From positions 131,167-195,166 of the forward strand of contig WMKK01000002.1 of NCBI GenBank assembly GCA_012295225.1: a DNA stretch of 64,000 nucleotides, written 5' to 3'. Position numbers and translations under genes: made by a program. The stretch comes from Ostreococcus mediterraneus (Eukaryota > Chlorophyta > Mamiellophyceae > Mamiellales > Bathycoccaceae). Under the pieces are notes generated by a model. The model saw only the letters and a program-made list of their open reading frames with translations, had not been told where the DNA came from and ran no database searches. This document shows, one piece after another, positions 36,317 through 46,485 of this stretch (position 1 is the stretch's first letter; each line of letters starts with the position of its first letter).

Positions 36317-39300
36317 ATGTCGGACGCGGTGGCGGAGCAGTGCGCGCACGCGCTCGCGGCGGCGCGCGCGAGCGGGAGCGATGGGTCCGCGGCGCGCGTT
36401 CGCGCGGCGGAGTTGTTGCATGAGGTGCGTGTAAAGCGACAGACGCGCGGTGTGAGGACGCTGGGTGTGTCGTGTGCTGTGTGGTGTGTCCCGCGCGTGT
36501 GTTTACGTGCGCATGGGGGGTGGCGATGGGCGTACTGACGAATGTGTGTGTCTACGTGTTCTCGCGTCGTGTGTTCGTAGTTGAAGATGGGCGATGCGCG
36601 ACGGGCGATTGATGCGTCGCGGAGCTTGTGCGCGCGGGGGAGAGCGCTGGAGGCGCGACACTTTGGGTTCGCCGTGCTCCGGGACGTCGCGAAGCATCGA
36701 TGGCGCGCGCTGAGTGCGGAGGAGCGCATGGAAATAGCGGCGTTAGCGCATTCTATGCTCGTGGATGTGAGCTCGCCGGGGGTGATTGAGGCGTATGCGG
36801 TAAAGTCAAAGGTGGCGACGCTCATGGCGGAGGTTGTTCGGCAGGAGGGCTCGAGTTTGTGGACGCGGTTGGTTCCGGATTTAGTGCAGATGTGCGCCAG
36901 CGATGAAGGGCAGTGCGCGGAGTTAGGGATGAATGTCGTGCGATTCGTGGCTGAAGATGTGGCGATTCATAACGAGGATATGATTGGAGGGCGGATGCGA
37001 GAGTTGTTGGGCGGGTTGACGTCGACGTTGCCGGCAGTGCTCCCGGCGATTTACGCTTTAATGGAGAAACATTACGTCAAGGCGCAAGGGTGTCAAGATA
37101 TGCAGATGAAAAATGCACATGTGGCGGCGGTGAATGCTGCGCTCGGGGCGTGTGCGGTGTATGGCGAATGGGCTCCGTTGGCGCCGTTTATGCGAAGCGG
37201 TTTAATAGAGGCGTGCGGAATGCTCTTGGTACGTTGACTTTTCTTTTTCTTGTATAACCGCGCGCGTTCGATTGAGTGCGTGTGTGAACGTTTTACGCCG
37301 ATGAAGATACATGACAATAGGATCAACCATCCGAACATCCCAATGTGGATATCTACTATTCTTGTCCGAGGCGTTTCACGCGGCGACGAGGTTGCGCGGT
37401 AGCGTTTCGTCGTCCCCGACTAACCGCGCACGCGCATTTTCTCATTTCTTCTCTACACAGGCGAGCCCAGACTTTAGATTAGCTGCGTGCGATGCGCTAC
37501 GACACGTTATTACCCGTCGTAGTAATATCGCACAAAGCGCGGACGCGACGGACGACGCAGATATTATTAAGGGTTTGACTTTAGCGGCAAACGCGTTGTC
37601 TTCAGCTGCGGAACGCGTGACGTCAAACCCAAACCAACAGGATTTGACTAGCGATCCCGATGAAGTGATGTTCATCCGACGTCTTGCGGAGACAATTTTG
37701 ACCATGGCATCGTATCATTTGAGCACAATCACCGATGAAAACGTTCGTAACACGTTTCTTGAGCGCATGCTCGGGCTCACACGTTTCGCAAATTTGGAAG
37801 TCCTGGAAGCCGTCATCAACGCGTGGCCCGTATTACTTCGTGCCATGGGCGCCGAACTTCCAAAAACGTTCACGCGTGGTCCGCCATCACAGGGCGTAGA
37901 TAACCCGTACAATTCTCAAAAAATTGAACCGAATGGAATCCTTCCCAATGGCGCGAGCGAAGCGTTGCTCGAAATTGGCAAGTGGTGGATCAACGCCGGC
38001 GCGGGTATCGCGTCTGGGTTCGACTCGAGCGGTATCCCGGGTAACAAGGTTGACGAATGGCGTGATGAATTTGAAAGTCCGTTAGAACTCAGAGAAACGT
38101 GGGTGCAACTTCGCGCCAAGTGGATGGATGTCGTGAAATTATGCACGGCGTTGTGTCCCACAAACGCCGCCAATCAAGCGGCGCAAAATACGTTCACCGT
38201 ACTATCGTGGACGCAACCGGGTGGACCGTTAGCGACGGCGTCGGATGAGAAACGTTGTGCCGCGCTCGAAGGCGCGTCGTCGTTTTTAGAAGCAGTCATG
38301 GTTGCCTTACCCACGGAAGGTCCGTCGTTTGAAGGGTTTTCAAGCACGCTCGAGACGCTTCTCAGTCAGTTGGTGACGATTGATTTCAAGACGCCGCACA
38401 GCAACGCGCAAGTGGCCAAGCTGTTGGAAACGTATGGAAAGTTTAGCCGAACTCGACCTGACGCTGCGAGAACGATTATGAGTCGGCTATTTACGATTTT
38501 GAACGAGCTTCCAGCGGATTTAACCTCGGGAGCGCCTCCAGTGCGACAACGCGACATCATCGCCAGCGGCAGAAGCGGGCAAGCCGCTCGACAAAAGGTG
38601 TGCGCGGCGATTCTCGTTGTATGTTCAGCAGCACCCATGGTACGTACTCGTGTGCTCATTCATAAAGTTTGTGTTTCTCCCGCAGTGAAAGCGCTCCTTA
38701 GAAAACGCATCGAGCTTTCTCTCACTTGATGCGTTTTATGCTGGGGCGCGACAACGAAACGCGAACGCGAACTCAACCGTCGGCAAACTCAACCTCTCGA
38801 GGCGTCGACGTGCGAGTCGTATTCGCAACATCTTCTCGCGCGCGCTTCGATCGTATCACTGCGCGCATCATGCATCGGTGAAGCCGTACTGACCATCCGC
38901 ACTCTTGACCTTACACAGGCGCTGAATCCGCTATTGCAAGACTTTGCCGGTCAAATTGAAACCATGAGCTCGAGCGGCAAGCTCAGCGGCGCCGAACGTG
39001 GATCACTCGCCGAAGCCCTTCTCGCAGTAGCTGGCCCGTCGGGTCCAGTGCGCGTGCGTGAAGTGCTTGAGTGGCTTATCGCCCCGGTGCGTCAACGATG
39101 GGTGCCAAATGGTGCGTTGTCGCCAGAAGTTTCGCATTTGCTGTCGCCGCAAGGCATGGCGGCGGGCGAAGCCACGGGCGGCACGCAAGGCTTGTCTTCA
39201 GCGCATTGGGAGCTATTTCACGACATACAACTCACTGAGCGATGCATGCGGCGAAGTTTGGGTGATACTGAATCGGCGCGTCTGCCTACGGGGCTGATGA

Positions 39301-40700
39301 AGCCCGTGGACCCGCCGCCACCGATCAGCGAGTGCCCAGCCACAGACCACATCCAGTGGGCGATTCGCCTCGTGTCGTCGCTGTTACAGACCGTTCACAC
39401 GTACTGGACTCCCGAAGGTCGCGCTACTATGCACGCCATTGGGCTCGGTAAATCGCTCGAGATGTCCCCTGAAGAAAAAGCCGCGTACTTGGTTCACGGT
39501 CCGGCGCGAACGCATGTCCTGGATGACGAAGATCCAGGCGTGACGCAAACCGCGGCGGCGTCCCGCGATTGGATGCGGTGCTTGCGCGATTGTTCGTATT
39601 CCATGTTCACCTTATTCAGCGTGCACGCCGCGGCGGCGTTTTATCCGTCTCCTGAAATCGCCGCCATTTGCGGCGCGTCCATTTTGGCGCATTTGCCATG
39701 CATGGAATTGAGACACGTGCGGCAGTGCGTGCACGCCACGGTGCGTCCAATCATCGGGCGGTGTCCGGCGGCGCACCGCAATCTCTGGTATGCCACGCTC
39801 GTGAACCCGCTGTGTGCGTCGTTACACGAACGACTTTCTGCAGGTTGGATGGACACGCGAGTCGTCAACGCGCAAAAAACGGCGGATAGAAGCGACGACG
39901 ACGACGTCACCGGGGCGCAGGTGGATGACTTAATTACTGAGCGCATATTACGCGACATCACGAGGGACCATTGCGCATTACTCGCCATCATTGCCTCACC
40001 CGAGGGCACGTTCGGGCGCAAGACCAAAGGTAGTGGCTTAACTGGCGTCATGGGCGACATGTCCAACACTCAGCTCTCGACGGCGTATGCTGGAGGCAAG
40101 CACATGCTCGACTGGATTAACGCCGGCGAAGCTTCGGGCGTTCGCGCGGGCATCGCCACTGGAACATGCGCACTCACGTGGGAAGATGCCGAAGCCACCG
40201 GGCACGCGGTAAATTTCGTTCGTGCGCTAACCGCTGCGGCGGGTTCAAACGACGCCCCGCAAGCGTTACGCGAAACCGTCGGCGCAGAAGTGTTCCAAGC
40301 CACGCTCACGGCGCTCACGCAAAGTTCCAACGCCGCCCATCAAGCGGATATTCTCGGTGTCATCCGCGACGTCATCATTTGGCTCTTACCCAAAACGCAA
40401 TCTGTGGGACAAATTCTGATGAGTCTCCCCGGTATGACGCGCGAGACCATCGATGGATTCGTGCGTGAGCTCGGACAGATGCGAAGCGAGAAGAAAGCCG
40501 CGAATTACATCAAGGATTTCCTCATCAAAGCGAGCGGCGGCGGCGAAGAGCTCCGCGCGCTCGTCGAATCCAGAGCGTCGTCCAAGAGTGGAAGTGCGAT
40601 TCAAATTCCAAAAGTTACGCCCAGGAATCCTGACAAACAGAGCCCTGACGGCATAGGCGGATTTAGCGCCGAAGACGCGACGCGCGCCATCGGACTATAA
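36317..40700 (+). CDS. XPO5: Exportin-5 / HASTY (4 exons)
   Basis: Four exons, 36317-36424, 36581-37228, 37461-38639 and 38919-40700, join in phase 0 to 1238 residues. Introns of 156, 232 and 279 bases start GTGCGT, GTACGT, GTACGT and end AG. The joined protein aligns by eye with plant HASTY (about 1200 residues): GDARRAIDASRSL, then ACGMLL joined to ASPDFRLAACDAL, WMRCLRDCSYSMFTL, MELRHVRQCVHATV and ILMSLPGMTRETIDGF. It is a HEAT-repeat RanGTP-dependent export receptor. In plants HASTY affects microRNAs; in animals and yeast the family exports pre-miRNA, tRNA or phosphoproteins. Intron 3 carries a perfect 10-bp hairpin. The start is inferred from the first exon, MSDAVAEQCAHAL. Confidence 0.9.
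38702..38737 (+). other. Stem-loop inside exportin-5 intron 3
   Basis: AAAACGCATC (38702-38711) and GATGCGTTTT (38728-38737) are exact complements around a 16-base pyrimidine-rich loop. The structure lies near the 5' end of the 279-base intron. It could shorten the splice-site distance or be part of an intron-encoded RNA. No H/ACA or C/D boxes were clear. Confidence 0.5.
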
Positions 40701-40801
40701 TGCGCTTTTTGTAGTGCAATTTTTACACTAGACCACACTTTCGCGCGCGCTTCATCTCAACCATCGAATTCCCATCCGCGCAACGCTAGGTGTTTAAAAC
40801 G

Positions 40802-42076
40802 ATGCACACCGCGTCGCTTCGCGCGACGCACACCGCGGCGTCGACGTCGTCGGCGTCCAACGTCCCGAAGGGCAGCCGTCGGCGTCGCGCCGTCGCGAGA
40901 GCCAAGCCAAAGTCTCCTTCAGACGAAGCCTTCGGCCCGTTCGCGCCGCCGCTCGACCCGCTCGACCCACATCCGCCGTTATTCTGCTTTTACGACGCGA
41001 GGCGGGTGCTCGAGGCGCGGGAGTCGAGCGTGAGTGAAGGCGCCGGCGACGCCACGCTCGAGGTCTCTTTTGACTTTTATGCGACGACGACGCGCGTGTC
41101 GACGACGGACGAGCGAGGGATTGCAAGCACATGGAACGGTCGTGCGTTTGTCATGCCGTGGGATGTCGTGACGACGATTGCGAATGACGAGCGCGGGGTA
41201 TACGAGCCTGAGCCGAGCGAGGCGTGGGACGGCGGTCGGTGGCGAAAAGTCGTGACGTTTAGCGACGACACCGAGCGCGCGGTATCGCTCATGCCGAGCG
41301 GGCCGAAAACGTGGCCGACGGCATTAATCGCTGGGTTTAGTATGCATCGCTTCGGCGTCGGGGTGGACCCGAAAGAGGATACAGAGAAGAAACTGGGCGC
41401 CGTGGCTCCGATTCGTAAAGGCGCTCGCGTTTTGGACGTATGTACCGGTTTAGCGTACACAGCGAGCATGGCAGCCGCGCGCGGAGCGCACGTGACGACA
41501 ATAGAGTTAGATACGACAATGACTAAGATGTGCCGCATGAATCCGCACTCCAAGTTGTTATTTTCGGGAAGTATTCAACAGTTGTACGGCAACGGCGCCG
41601 ACGTCGTCAAGACGTTTAAAGACGGCGAGTTCGACCGCATCATCACCGACCCACCGACGTTCGCTCTCGCCGGTGAGCTCTACTCTGCCGAGTTTTACGC
41701 CGACTTGAAGCGCATACTCAAGCCTAAAGGCAAGGTGTACCACTACATCGGCGACCCGAAGAGCGCCTCGGGCGGAAGCGTCGCCGCGGGCGTCGTCCGG
41801 CGCCTCAAAGCCGTCGGTTTCGGCGGCGTCGAGATCGACTACGACGCCCACGGCATCATCGCCGCCCACGACCACATCAAGCTCATGAAAACATCCTCAT
41901 CCTCGTCGTCATCAACGACGACGAAGACGACGACATCGAAGACGGACCCAAAGAAAAACGGTCGAGGCGGCGGTAAAAAAAACGCCGCTCGAGACCGTCG
42001 CCGCGACGCCCCGCGCGGCAGTCGGCGCTTCAACCTCGACGACGACGACGACGACGACGACGACGGCGAGTATTAA
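40802..42076 (+). CDS. Archaeal-like SAM-dependent methyltransferase with charged tail, plastid leader
   Basis: The frame starts at a GTG (40790); the first ATG is 40802, giving 424 residues. The basic, Ser/Thr-rich N-terminus looks like a transit peptide. The core has RVLDVCTGLAYTASMAAARGAHVTTIE (SAM motif I and acidic loop), FDRIITDPPTFALAGELYS and LKRILKPKGKVYHYIGDP. The DPPTFALAGELYS plus HYIGDP pairing is typical of an archaeal methyltransferase family (COG2521-like) of unknown substrate. The DPP motif suggests N-methylation of a base or amine. The C-terminus is a Ser/Thr/Lys stretch ending in (D)n encoded by a GAC microsatellite (about 42037-42063). The substrate is unknown. Confidence 0.75.
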   Translation: MHTASLRATHTAASTSSASNVPKGSRRRRAVARAKPKSPSDEAFGPFAPPLDPLDPHPPLFCFYDARRVLEARESSVSEGAGDATLEVSFDFYATTTRVSTTDERGIASTWNGRAFVMPWDVVTTIANDERGVYEPEPSEAWDGGRWRKVVTFSDDTERAVSLMPSGPKTWPTALIAGFSMHRFGVGVDPKEDTEKKLGAVAPIRKGARVLDVCTGLAYTASMAAARGAHVTTIELDTTMTKMCRMNPHSKLLFSGSIQQLYGNGADVVKTFKDGEFDRIITDPPTFALAGELYSAEFYADLKRILKPKGKVYHYIGDPKSASGGSVAAGVVRRLKAVGFGGVEIDYDAHGIIAAHDHIKLMKTSSSSSSSTTTKTTTSKTDPKKNGRGGGKKNAARDRRRDAPRGSRRFNLDDDDDDDDDGEY

Positions 42077-42162
42077 TAATAACACGCACCCATAGATGGA
42101 CGCCGAACGCGCAGAACACCAGTCCCGCCGCGTCGACGCACACAAAGCTCCACCTGTAGATA

Positions 42163-42178
42163 TTTTTCCCGCCAAAAA
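42163..42178. promoter_or_regulatory. E2F-like site
   Basis: TTTTTCCCGCCAAAAA matches the E2F consensus TTTSSCGC and is nearly symmetric. It lies 114 bases upstream of the start of the unknown 162-residue protein. E2F/DP sites drive S-phase genes in plants and algae. Short matches are expected several times by chance in a window this size, but the symmetric form is less likely. Confidence 0.4.
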
Positions 42179-42291
42179 GTGCGTGCGATGCGCTGTCACT
42201 TTTCAAACCAACCGACGCATCCGACGACGTTCGACGCCGCACACGCCGCCGCTCGCGCGCACGTTCGCTCGCAAAGACCACGCACACGACC

Positions 42292-42780
42292 ATGATGTCC
42301 ACGCCCATGGCCTGCACCGCCGCGGCGCGACTCGCGCGCGCGCGCGCGCCCACGGCGCGTAGCAAGGGTGCAAAAAGTACTTTGCCGTTCCCCTGGATGT
42401 CCAAGCTCAAAACGTCGACGACGGCGCGTGCGTCGCGCGGCGGCGACGACGTCGTGCTCGGCGAACTCTCCGAACGCGTCTCTCGCGTTCGCGATGGTTC
42501 CGGCGCGCGATCGTACGGAGTGGTGACGCGAGCGCCGTTGCACGAGGATGTGTTTGATGGGTTGCCGTCGCGCGCGAGTCGCGCGGCGTCGTCTCAAAGC
42601 GCCAAGCCTCGAAGCAAGACGACGACGCGGTTCGCGAGTGAGGACGGTGCGAGCGCGCCTGGGGCCGTGCTTGAGTTGGTCACCGTGCCGCGCACGAGAA
42701 CGAGGACGATGAGTATGACCAAGGGGAATGTGAAGAGGGAACGCGGCGAGGCGTTGTCGCGGTTGTTTGAACCGCTCTGA
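42292..42780 (+). CDS. Unknown small basic protein
   Basis: This is a 162-residue protein without recognised domains. The N-terminus (MMSTPMACTAAARLARARAPTARSKG) resembles an organelle presequence or a nuclear basic tail. The middle has LGELSERVSRVRDGSGARSYGVV, and the end is KRERGEALSRLFEPL. It is Ser/Arg/Ala-rich and mostly disordered. Competing open frames exist on the other strand (42196-42825). I prefer this one for its ATG right after the gap, its position after an E2F-like site, and tail-to-tail spacing to the ADA1-like gene. Function is unknown, and the gene itself is only moderately certain. Confidence 0.5.
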   Translation: MMSTPMACTAAARLARARAPTARSKGAKSTLPFPWMSKLKTSTTARASRGGDDVVLGELSERVSRVRDGSGARSYGVVTRAPLHEDVFDGLPSRASRAASSQSAKPRSKTTTRFASEDGASAPGAVLELVTVPRTRTRTMSMTKGNVKRERGEALSRLFEPL

Positions 42781-42981
42781 CGGGACTGGACGCAAAGTAT
42801 TACCGCATACAATATGTACCATCACCGTGACCTGATCACTTCCAACACCCGTGATAATATATATATAGGATTATGATGCGCTCGGGGGGTAATAATACCG
42901 CGCGCGCTTTGCATAGCTTATAGAAATTTTGACCTCGAATGTCGGTAATACTACGCTCTACGTGACTACGAAGACGCGCGT

Positions 42982-43884
42982 CTACGGGCGAGACGCGATG
43001 CCTAAATACGCCCTGAATGGGTCCACCCCGCGCATGTCGTCGTTGGTACTAGCACTAGCGATGATGAAATCTAACATCCATGCGCGTCGGCGAACAGAGC
43101 GGTCTTGGCTGTCGCTGAGCGCGTCTCGAGACGCGTCGAGCGCGGCTCGAGCGACGGCTCGCACGCGCGACGCCGTCGCCGCTCGGAGCACATCAACGAC
43201 ATCCTCACGAACGCGCATGGACGCCGCGAGCTCGCGATTCATCACGCGCGCACGCGCCTGTAATCTATCTACGCTACATATTCCCGATCGTACGCGCGAA
43301 TCGGACGCGATCGCGCCGAGCGGTAGCCCAAAGCTCGTCGACGCCGACTTGACCGCCTTTGCGGTTGACGACTTTGGGTGCGTCGTCATCGTACGCGCAC
43401 GTTTCGTGCGCGGTGCAGTCGGTGCAGACGACACTAAAGGTCCATGTAGTGCTATTTGTGTCACGGGCACGGGCACAGACGCCGCGCTCGTCGATGGCTC
43501 GCCACCCGCGCGCGTCGCCGTCGTCGTTTCGGGACTCGGCTCGACGTCCCCTGACGCCTCCAGCATCCCCACCCGCCTGCGCGCGTTCACATCCGGCGTT
43601 CGCGGTCGCGACGGATCTTTCGCCTTCGCCTTTGCCGCGCGCAGCATGCCGTATAAGTGCTCGATGAACGCCTGATGCGCGCGGAACGCGCCCGGCGCAT
43701 CCGTCCCAAAAATCTCCAACGCCAGCACATCCAAGCTCACGCGACTCCCGCGCGCGTCGTCGCTCGCCCCGGCGCGTACGGCGGTGAAATGCGCGCGGAT
43801 AGCTGACCAGTACTCACGCGCGCGCGCGCCCGCGGCGGCATCGAGCGCGTCGCGCGCCGCGGCGAGCGCATCGCGCGACGTCAT
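42982..43884 (-). CDS. ADA1: SAGA-complex subunit ADA1-like (SAGA-Tad1)
   Basis: The 300-residue protein follows plant ADA1-like proteins in order. An N-terminal helical region AREYWSAIRAHFTAVRAG... SLDVLALEIFGTDAPGAFRAHQAFIEHLY matches the plant form RYFYYLNRFLSQKLSK...LGRENLPLHNQLIRSIL. A variable Ser/Thr/Pro-rich linker follows, then FGLPLGA and a histone-fold-like part SVDRLQARARVMNREL...VVDVLRAATASRVRAVARAAL, and finally RRAWMLDFIIASASTNDDMRG, equivalent to the plant LLDFRTAMELNPRQLG segment. ADA1 holds the SAGA transcription coactivator together through a histone-fold pair with TAF12. The identification rests on remembered family sequence and should be confirmed by profile search. Confidence 0.7.
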   Translation of the reverse strand: MTSRDALAAARDALDAAAGARAREYWSAIRAHFTAVRAGASDDARGSRVSLDVLALEIFGTDAPGAFRAHQAFIEHLYGMLRAAKAKAKDPSRPRTPDVNARRRVGMLEASGDVEPSPETTTATRAGGEPSTSAASVPVPVTQIALHGPLVSSAPTAPRTKRARTMTTHPKSSTAKAVKSASTSFGLPLGAIASDSRVRSGICSVDRLQARARVMNRELAASMRVREDVVDVLRAATASRVRAVARAALDASRDALSDSQDRSVRRRAWMLDFIIASASTNDDMRGVDPFRAYLGIASRP

Positions 43885-44062
43885 GTGCCGGGCTTCAGAC
43901 GACGACGCTCGCGCGTCTCGAGGCGTCGACGACGACGCTCGCGCGCGTTCGGGCGGCGACAGACGCGCACGCGAACCCGTGCGGGACTCTCGCGCGCGAC
44001 GGCGACGACGGAGGCGCGCGCGCGGCGGCGGGCCACGCGGATAAGTGGACGCGTGCGTGCCG

Positions 44063-45625
44063 ATGACGATGGCCGCGCTGCTCAGCTCGAGCGTCGTCGC
44101 GGCGCCGCGCGCGACGACGGCGTCGCGCGCTGGGCGACCACGGCATCATCGCGTGCGTCGCGTGTGTGCGGCGACGAACGCGGACGGTGGCGCGAAGACG
44201 TCGCGTAAGCCGACAAAGGAGATTCTCGCGGGGCTGTGGCGAGAGGTTAAATACAAGCCGCTTCGCGAGGATGAATCCATCGAAGCCGTGGCGCTGCTGT
44301 CGACGCTTGAGCTCGCAAAACGTAAGCCTGGGGATGGTGAGGTGTGGACGCCCGAACGGGAGGAGATGCGCGCGCGCGCGGTGAAGGCGGTGCCGGGGTT
44401 GGTTGGGGAGTATTGGAGCGCTCGGTCCAAGGCGTTGGTGGAATCGCAAGCGGTGAGAGATGCCGCGCCGTTGGTGTCGAGCGCGGTGAATGTGGCCATC
44501 GCGGGAGTTGTGTTGAGATTGTTTTTACCGCGCGTCGCGGCGTTGCAAGCCGTGGGTGGGTTTGATGAATTGGCGGAGTTTTTTGGGTTGCCGCCTCGCG
44601 TCGAGTTGAGCGGGTACTTGGATCAGTTACAAGCTCTTCCCGTGCTCGGTGTGTTTGCTATTTACGTCGGATTGTTCATGGCGGAGAAGCTTACGATGAC
44701 GGATGAGTTTTTACCGATTGGATTCGTGTTGCCGGTGATTTCTCCTGTGGTGTTTGGAGGCGTATTTGGTGGGACGATGGCGACGTCGTTGGCGAGCACG
44801 TTGGCCGCGAGCGTCAACTTTTTCCTCGCACGATACGTGTTGAAAGATAAAATATTGGATTTCAAGTGGGGTGAGAGCGACCCTGTGAGTGAGCAGAAGT
44901 GGTTCAGTGCGTTGAGCCGAAGATTTGACTCGTCACAATTTCCTGACAGTCGCGTGCCCGAAGGCTTTAAATCCGCCCTGTTGCTTCGGTTGTGTCCAAT
45001 TTTACCCATTCCAATCAGCGGTAATTGGTACGTATGCGGATTGACGCCGTTAAAATTCAAAGAATTTTTCGCCGCGCACTTCATCGGTAGCTCCAAGACT
45101 GCGTTTATTGATGCGTACTTGGGATCAATCTTACTCTCCGCCGTGCTCGACGAAGGGTCGATTAAAGACCAAGCGCAAGGCGCGCTCGTGTTTGAAACCG
45201 TAGCCATCATGGCGATTTCCATTCTCGTCAGTACGTATGCCACTGAACTGTTCACGCAAGTCCTCGATGAAGAAGGCGTCGATGCAGGACAGCTGATGGG
45301 CTTCGGTCAGGATGCGGCGGAGTCGAACGACGACGCCGAGAACGACGTCACGACGGCGGCGACAGAGGAGTTCATCGCCGCGGCGGCTGTGCCCGTGGCG
45401 ACGAGCACACCGCCGAGTGAGCCTGTCAAGGTGCCGCCCGCGCCTGTTTCACCAGCCAAAGAGAAGCAGAACGAGTCCAGAAACCCCACCATGCCCGCGG
45501 ATGAGAAAGCGCTCGTCGAAGCCGGCGAAGCGCTCTGGCAACGTGCGGCAAGAATCGAATCAAACCGTCAACAAATGACGATTGAAGAGATGACTGACCA
45601 CGAAGCCATGAACATTGACATGTAA
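44063..45625 (+). CDS. Plastid VTT/DedA-domain membrane protein (TVP38/TMEM64 family)
   Basis: The frame begins at a GTG; the first ATG is 44063, giving 520 residues. The first 40 residues form a transit peptide (MTMAALLSSSVVAAPRATTASRAGRPRHH-type, rich in Ala/Arg/Ser). Residues 165-390 contain the VTT domain: about six membrane segments with FLPIGFVLPVISPVVFGGVFGGTMATSLASTLAASVNFFLARYV, then LLLRLCPILPIPISGNWYVCGLTPLKFKEFFAAHFIGSSK, matching the family F/Y-LxR-xPxxP...N. VTT proteins (DedA, VMP1, TMEM41B) are lipid scramblases or transporters. A plastid-envelope or thylakoid location is inferred. The C-terminal 130 residues are acidic and Pro-rich, then helical. Confidence 0.87.
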   Translation: MTMAALLSSSVVAAPRATTASRAGRPRHHRVRRVCAATNADGGAKTSRKPTKEILAGLWREVKYKPLREDESIEAVALLSTLELAKRKPGDGEVWTPEREEMRARAVKAVPGLVGEYWSARSKALVESQAVRDAAPLVSSAVNVAIAGVVLRLFLPRVAALQAVGGFDELAEFFGLPPRVELSGYLDQLQALPVLGVFAIYVGLFMAEKLTMTDEFLPIGFVLPVISPVVFGGVFGGTMATSLASTLAASVNFFLARYVLKDKILDFKWGESDPVSEQKWFSALSRRFDSSQFPDSRVPEGFKSALLLRLCPILPIPISGNWYVCGLTPLKFKEFFAAHFIGSSKTAFIDAYLGSILLSAVLDEGSIKDQAQGALVFETVAIMAISILVSTYATELFTQVLDEEGVDAGQLMGFGQDAAESNDDAENDVTTAATEEFIAAAAVPVATSTPPSEPVKVPPAPVSPAKEKQNESRNPTMPADEKALVEAGEALWQRAARIESNRQQMTIEEMTDHEAMNIDM

Positions 45626-45750
45626 CTTTAGATTGTGATTATTTCGTCGCGTGTTGGACGTATTTTAATTTAATCCGCGAGCTCTAGCGAGCACTTTTTA
45701 ACAACCGAGCGCGAAGCGCCCATCCTCACTTTGTGCGGTTCGTGCGCGCA

Positions 45751-46485
45751 ATGTCAACCCCCACAGAGCGCTTGCGAAAACTCGTTGAGAATGGTATCTC
45801 GAAGCGTTTCGACTTGACCGCGTGGGCGCGCGATACCGGTTGCGCGCAACCTACGGCGCTCGCGCGGCTGGAAGCCACGCTCGAGCAGATTCGCCCGGAC
45901 GTCGTGAAACTCATCGTCATGGAGTCTCTAGAAGGTACGGGGGACGAAGATTTAGACACCATGGTGTACGGTGAGACCAACGCTCGGGCGTTCTTGGAGT
46001 TTGTGAACAAGTATGCGAAAGGAGCGGCGGCGTTGGACGCGAACGCGCCCGGCGTCTTTTACGACTTGGGCAGCGGTGCTGGTAAGTCCGTCGTCACCGC
46101 TGCGCTTTCGCCGTATTTTCGCGCGTGCCATGGTATTGAGATTTTACCATGCGCACACGCCATCGCGGAGTGTGTGATTGAAGACTTTTTACGCGACGTA
46201 GCGCCGCGGGACGACGGGACGACGCCGACGGTGAGCGCGCGTCTCGGGGACATCTTCTCCGACACATCATGGACCGAAGCGGACTTTGTGTTTTGCAACT
46301 GCGTGACGTGGGATGAATCCACGATTACGCGATTGACACGAACCGCGAGTTCGATGCGTTCAGGATCGATTTTCGTCACCGTGTTGTGCCCGCTCGCCGA
46401 GCCGCACGCGTTCGATTTCATCGCCGAAGAAGAAATAGCCTTCTCCTGGGGTCACGTCGAGGCGCTCGTGTATAAGAAAACGTAG
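45751..46485 (+). CDS. DOT1-like / class I SAM methyltransferase
   Basis: The frame starts at a GTG (45733); I use the ATG at 45751 (MSTPTERLRKL), giving 244 residues. The core contains VFYDLGSGAGKSVVTAALSP (motif I, about residue 103), HGIEILPCAHAIAE and ADFVFCNCVTWDESTITRLTRTASSMRSGSIFVTV. This order is that of DOT1-type lysine methyltransferases, which use an F-x-N-x-x pattern for the substrate side. It is far shorter than DOT1 and lacks obvious chromatin-binding extensions, so the target could be a non-histone protein. Similar short DOT1-like proteins occur in microalgae and bacteria. No targeting peptide is seen. Confidence 0.72.
   Translation: MSTPTERLRKLVENGISKRFDLTAWARDTGCAQPTALARLEATLEQIRPDVVKLIVMESLEGTGDEDLDTMVYGETNARAFLEFVNKYAKGAAALDANAPGVFYDLGSGAGKSVVTAALSPYFRACHGIEILPCAHAIAECVIEDFLRDVAPRDDGTTPTVSARLGDIFSDTSWTEADFVFCNCVTWDESTITRLTRTASSMRSGSIFVTVLCPLAEPHAFDFIAEEEIAFSWGHVEALVYKKT

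Noticed and set aside
38680-38690. Alternative acceptor CTCCCGCAG in exportin-5 intron 3
   Set aside because: Using it gives an immediate stop codon in the reading phase, whereas the acceptor ending at 38918 keeps the frame and family similarity.
42030-42825. Minus-strand frames around the unknown small protein
   Set aside because: They overlap the methyltransferase 3' end and the plus-strand gene, and show no domain; a small chance remains that one is real.
42853-42870. ATATATAT run in a tail-to-tail gap, and a similar run near 53377
   Set aside because: Simple dinucleotide runs without further structure.
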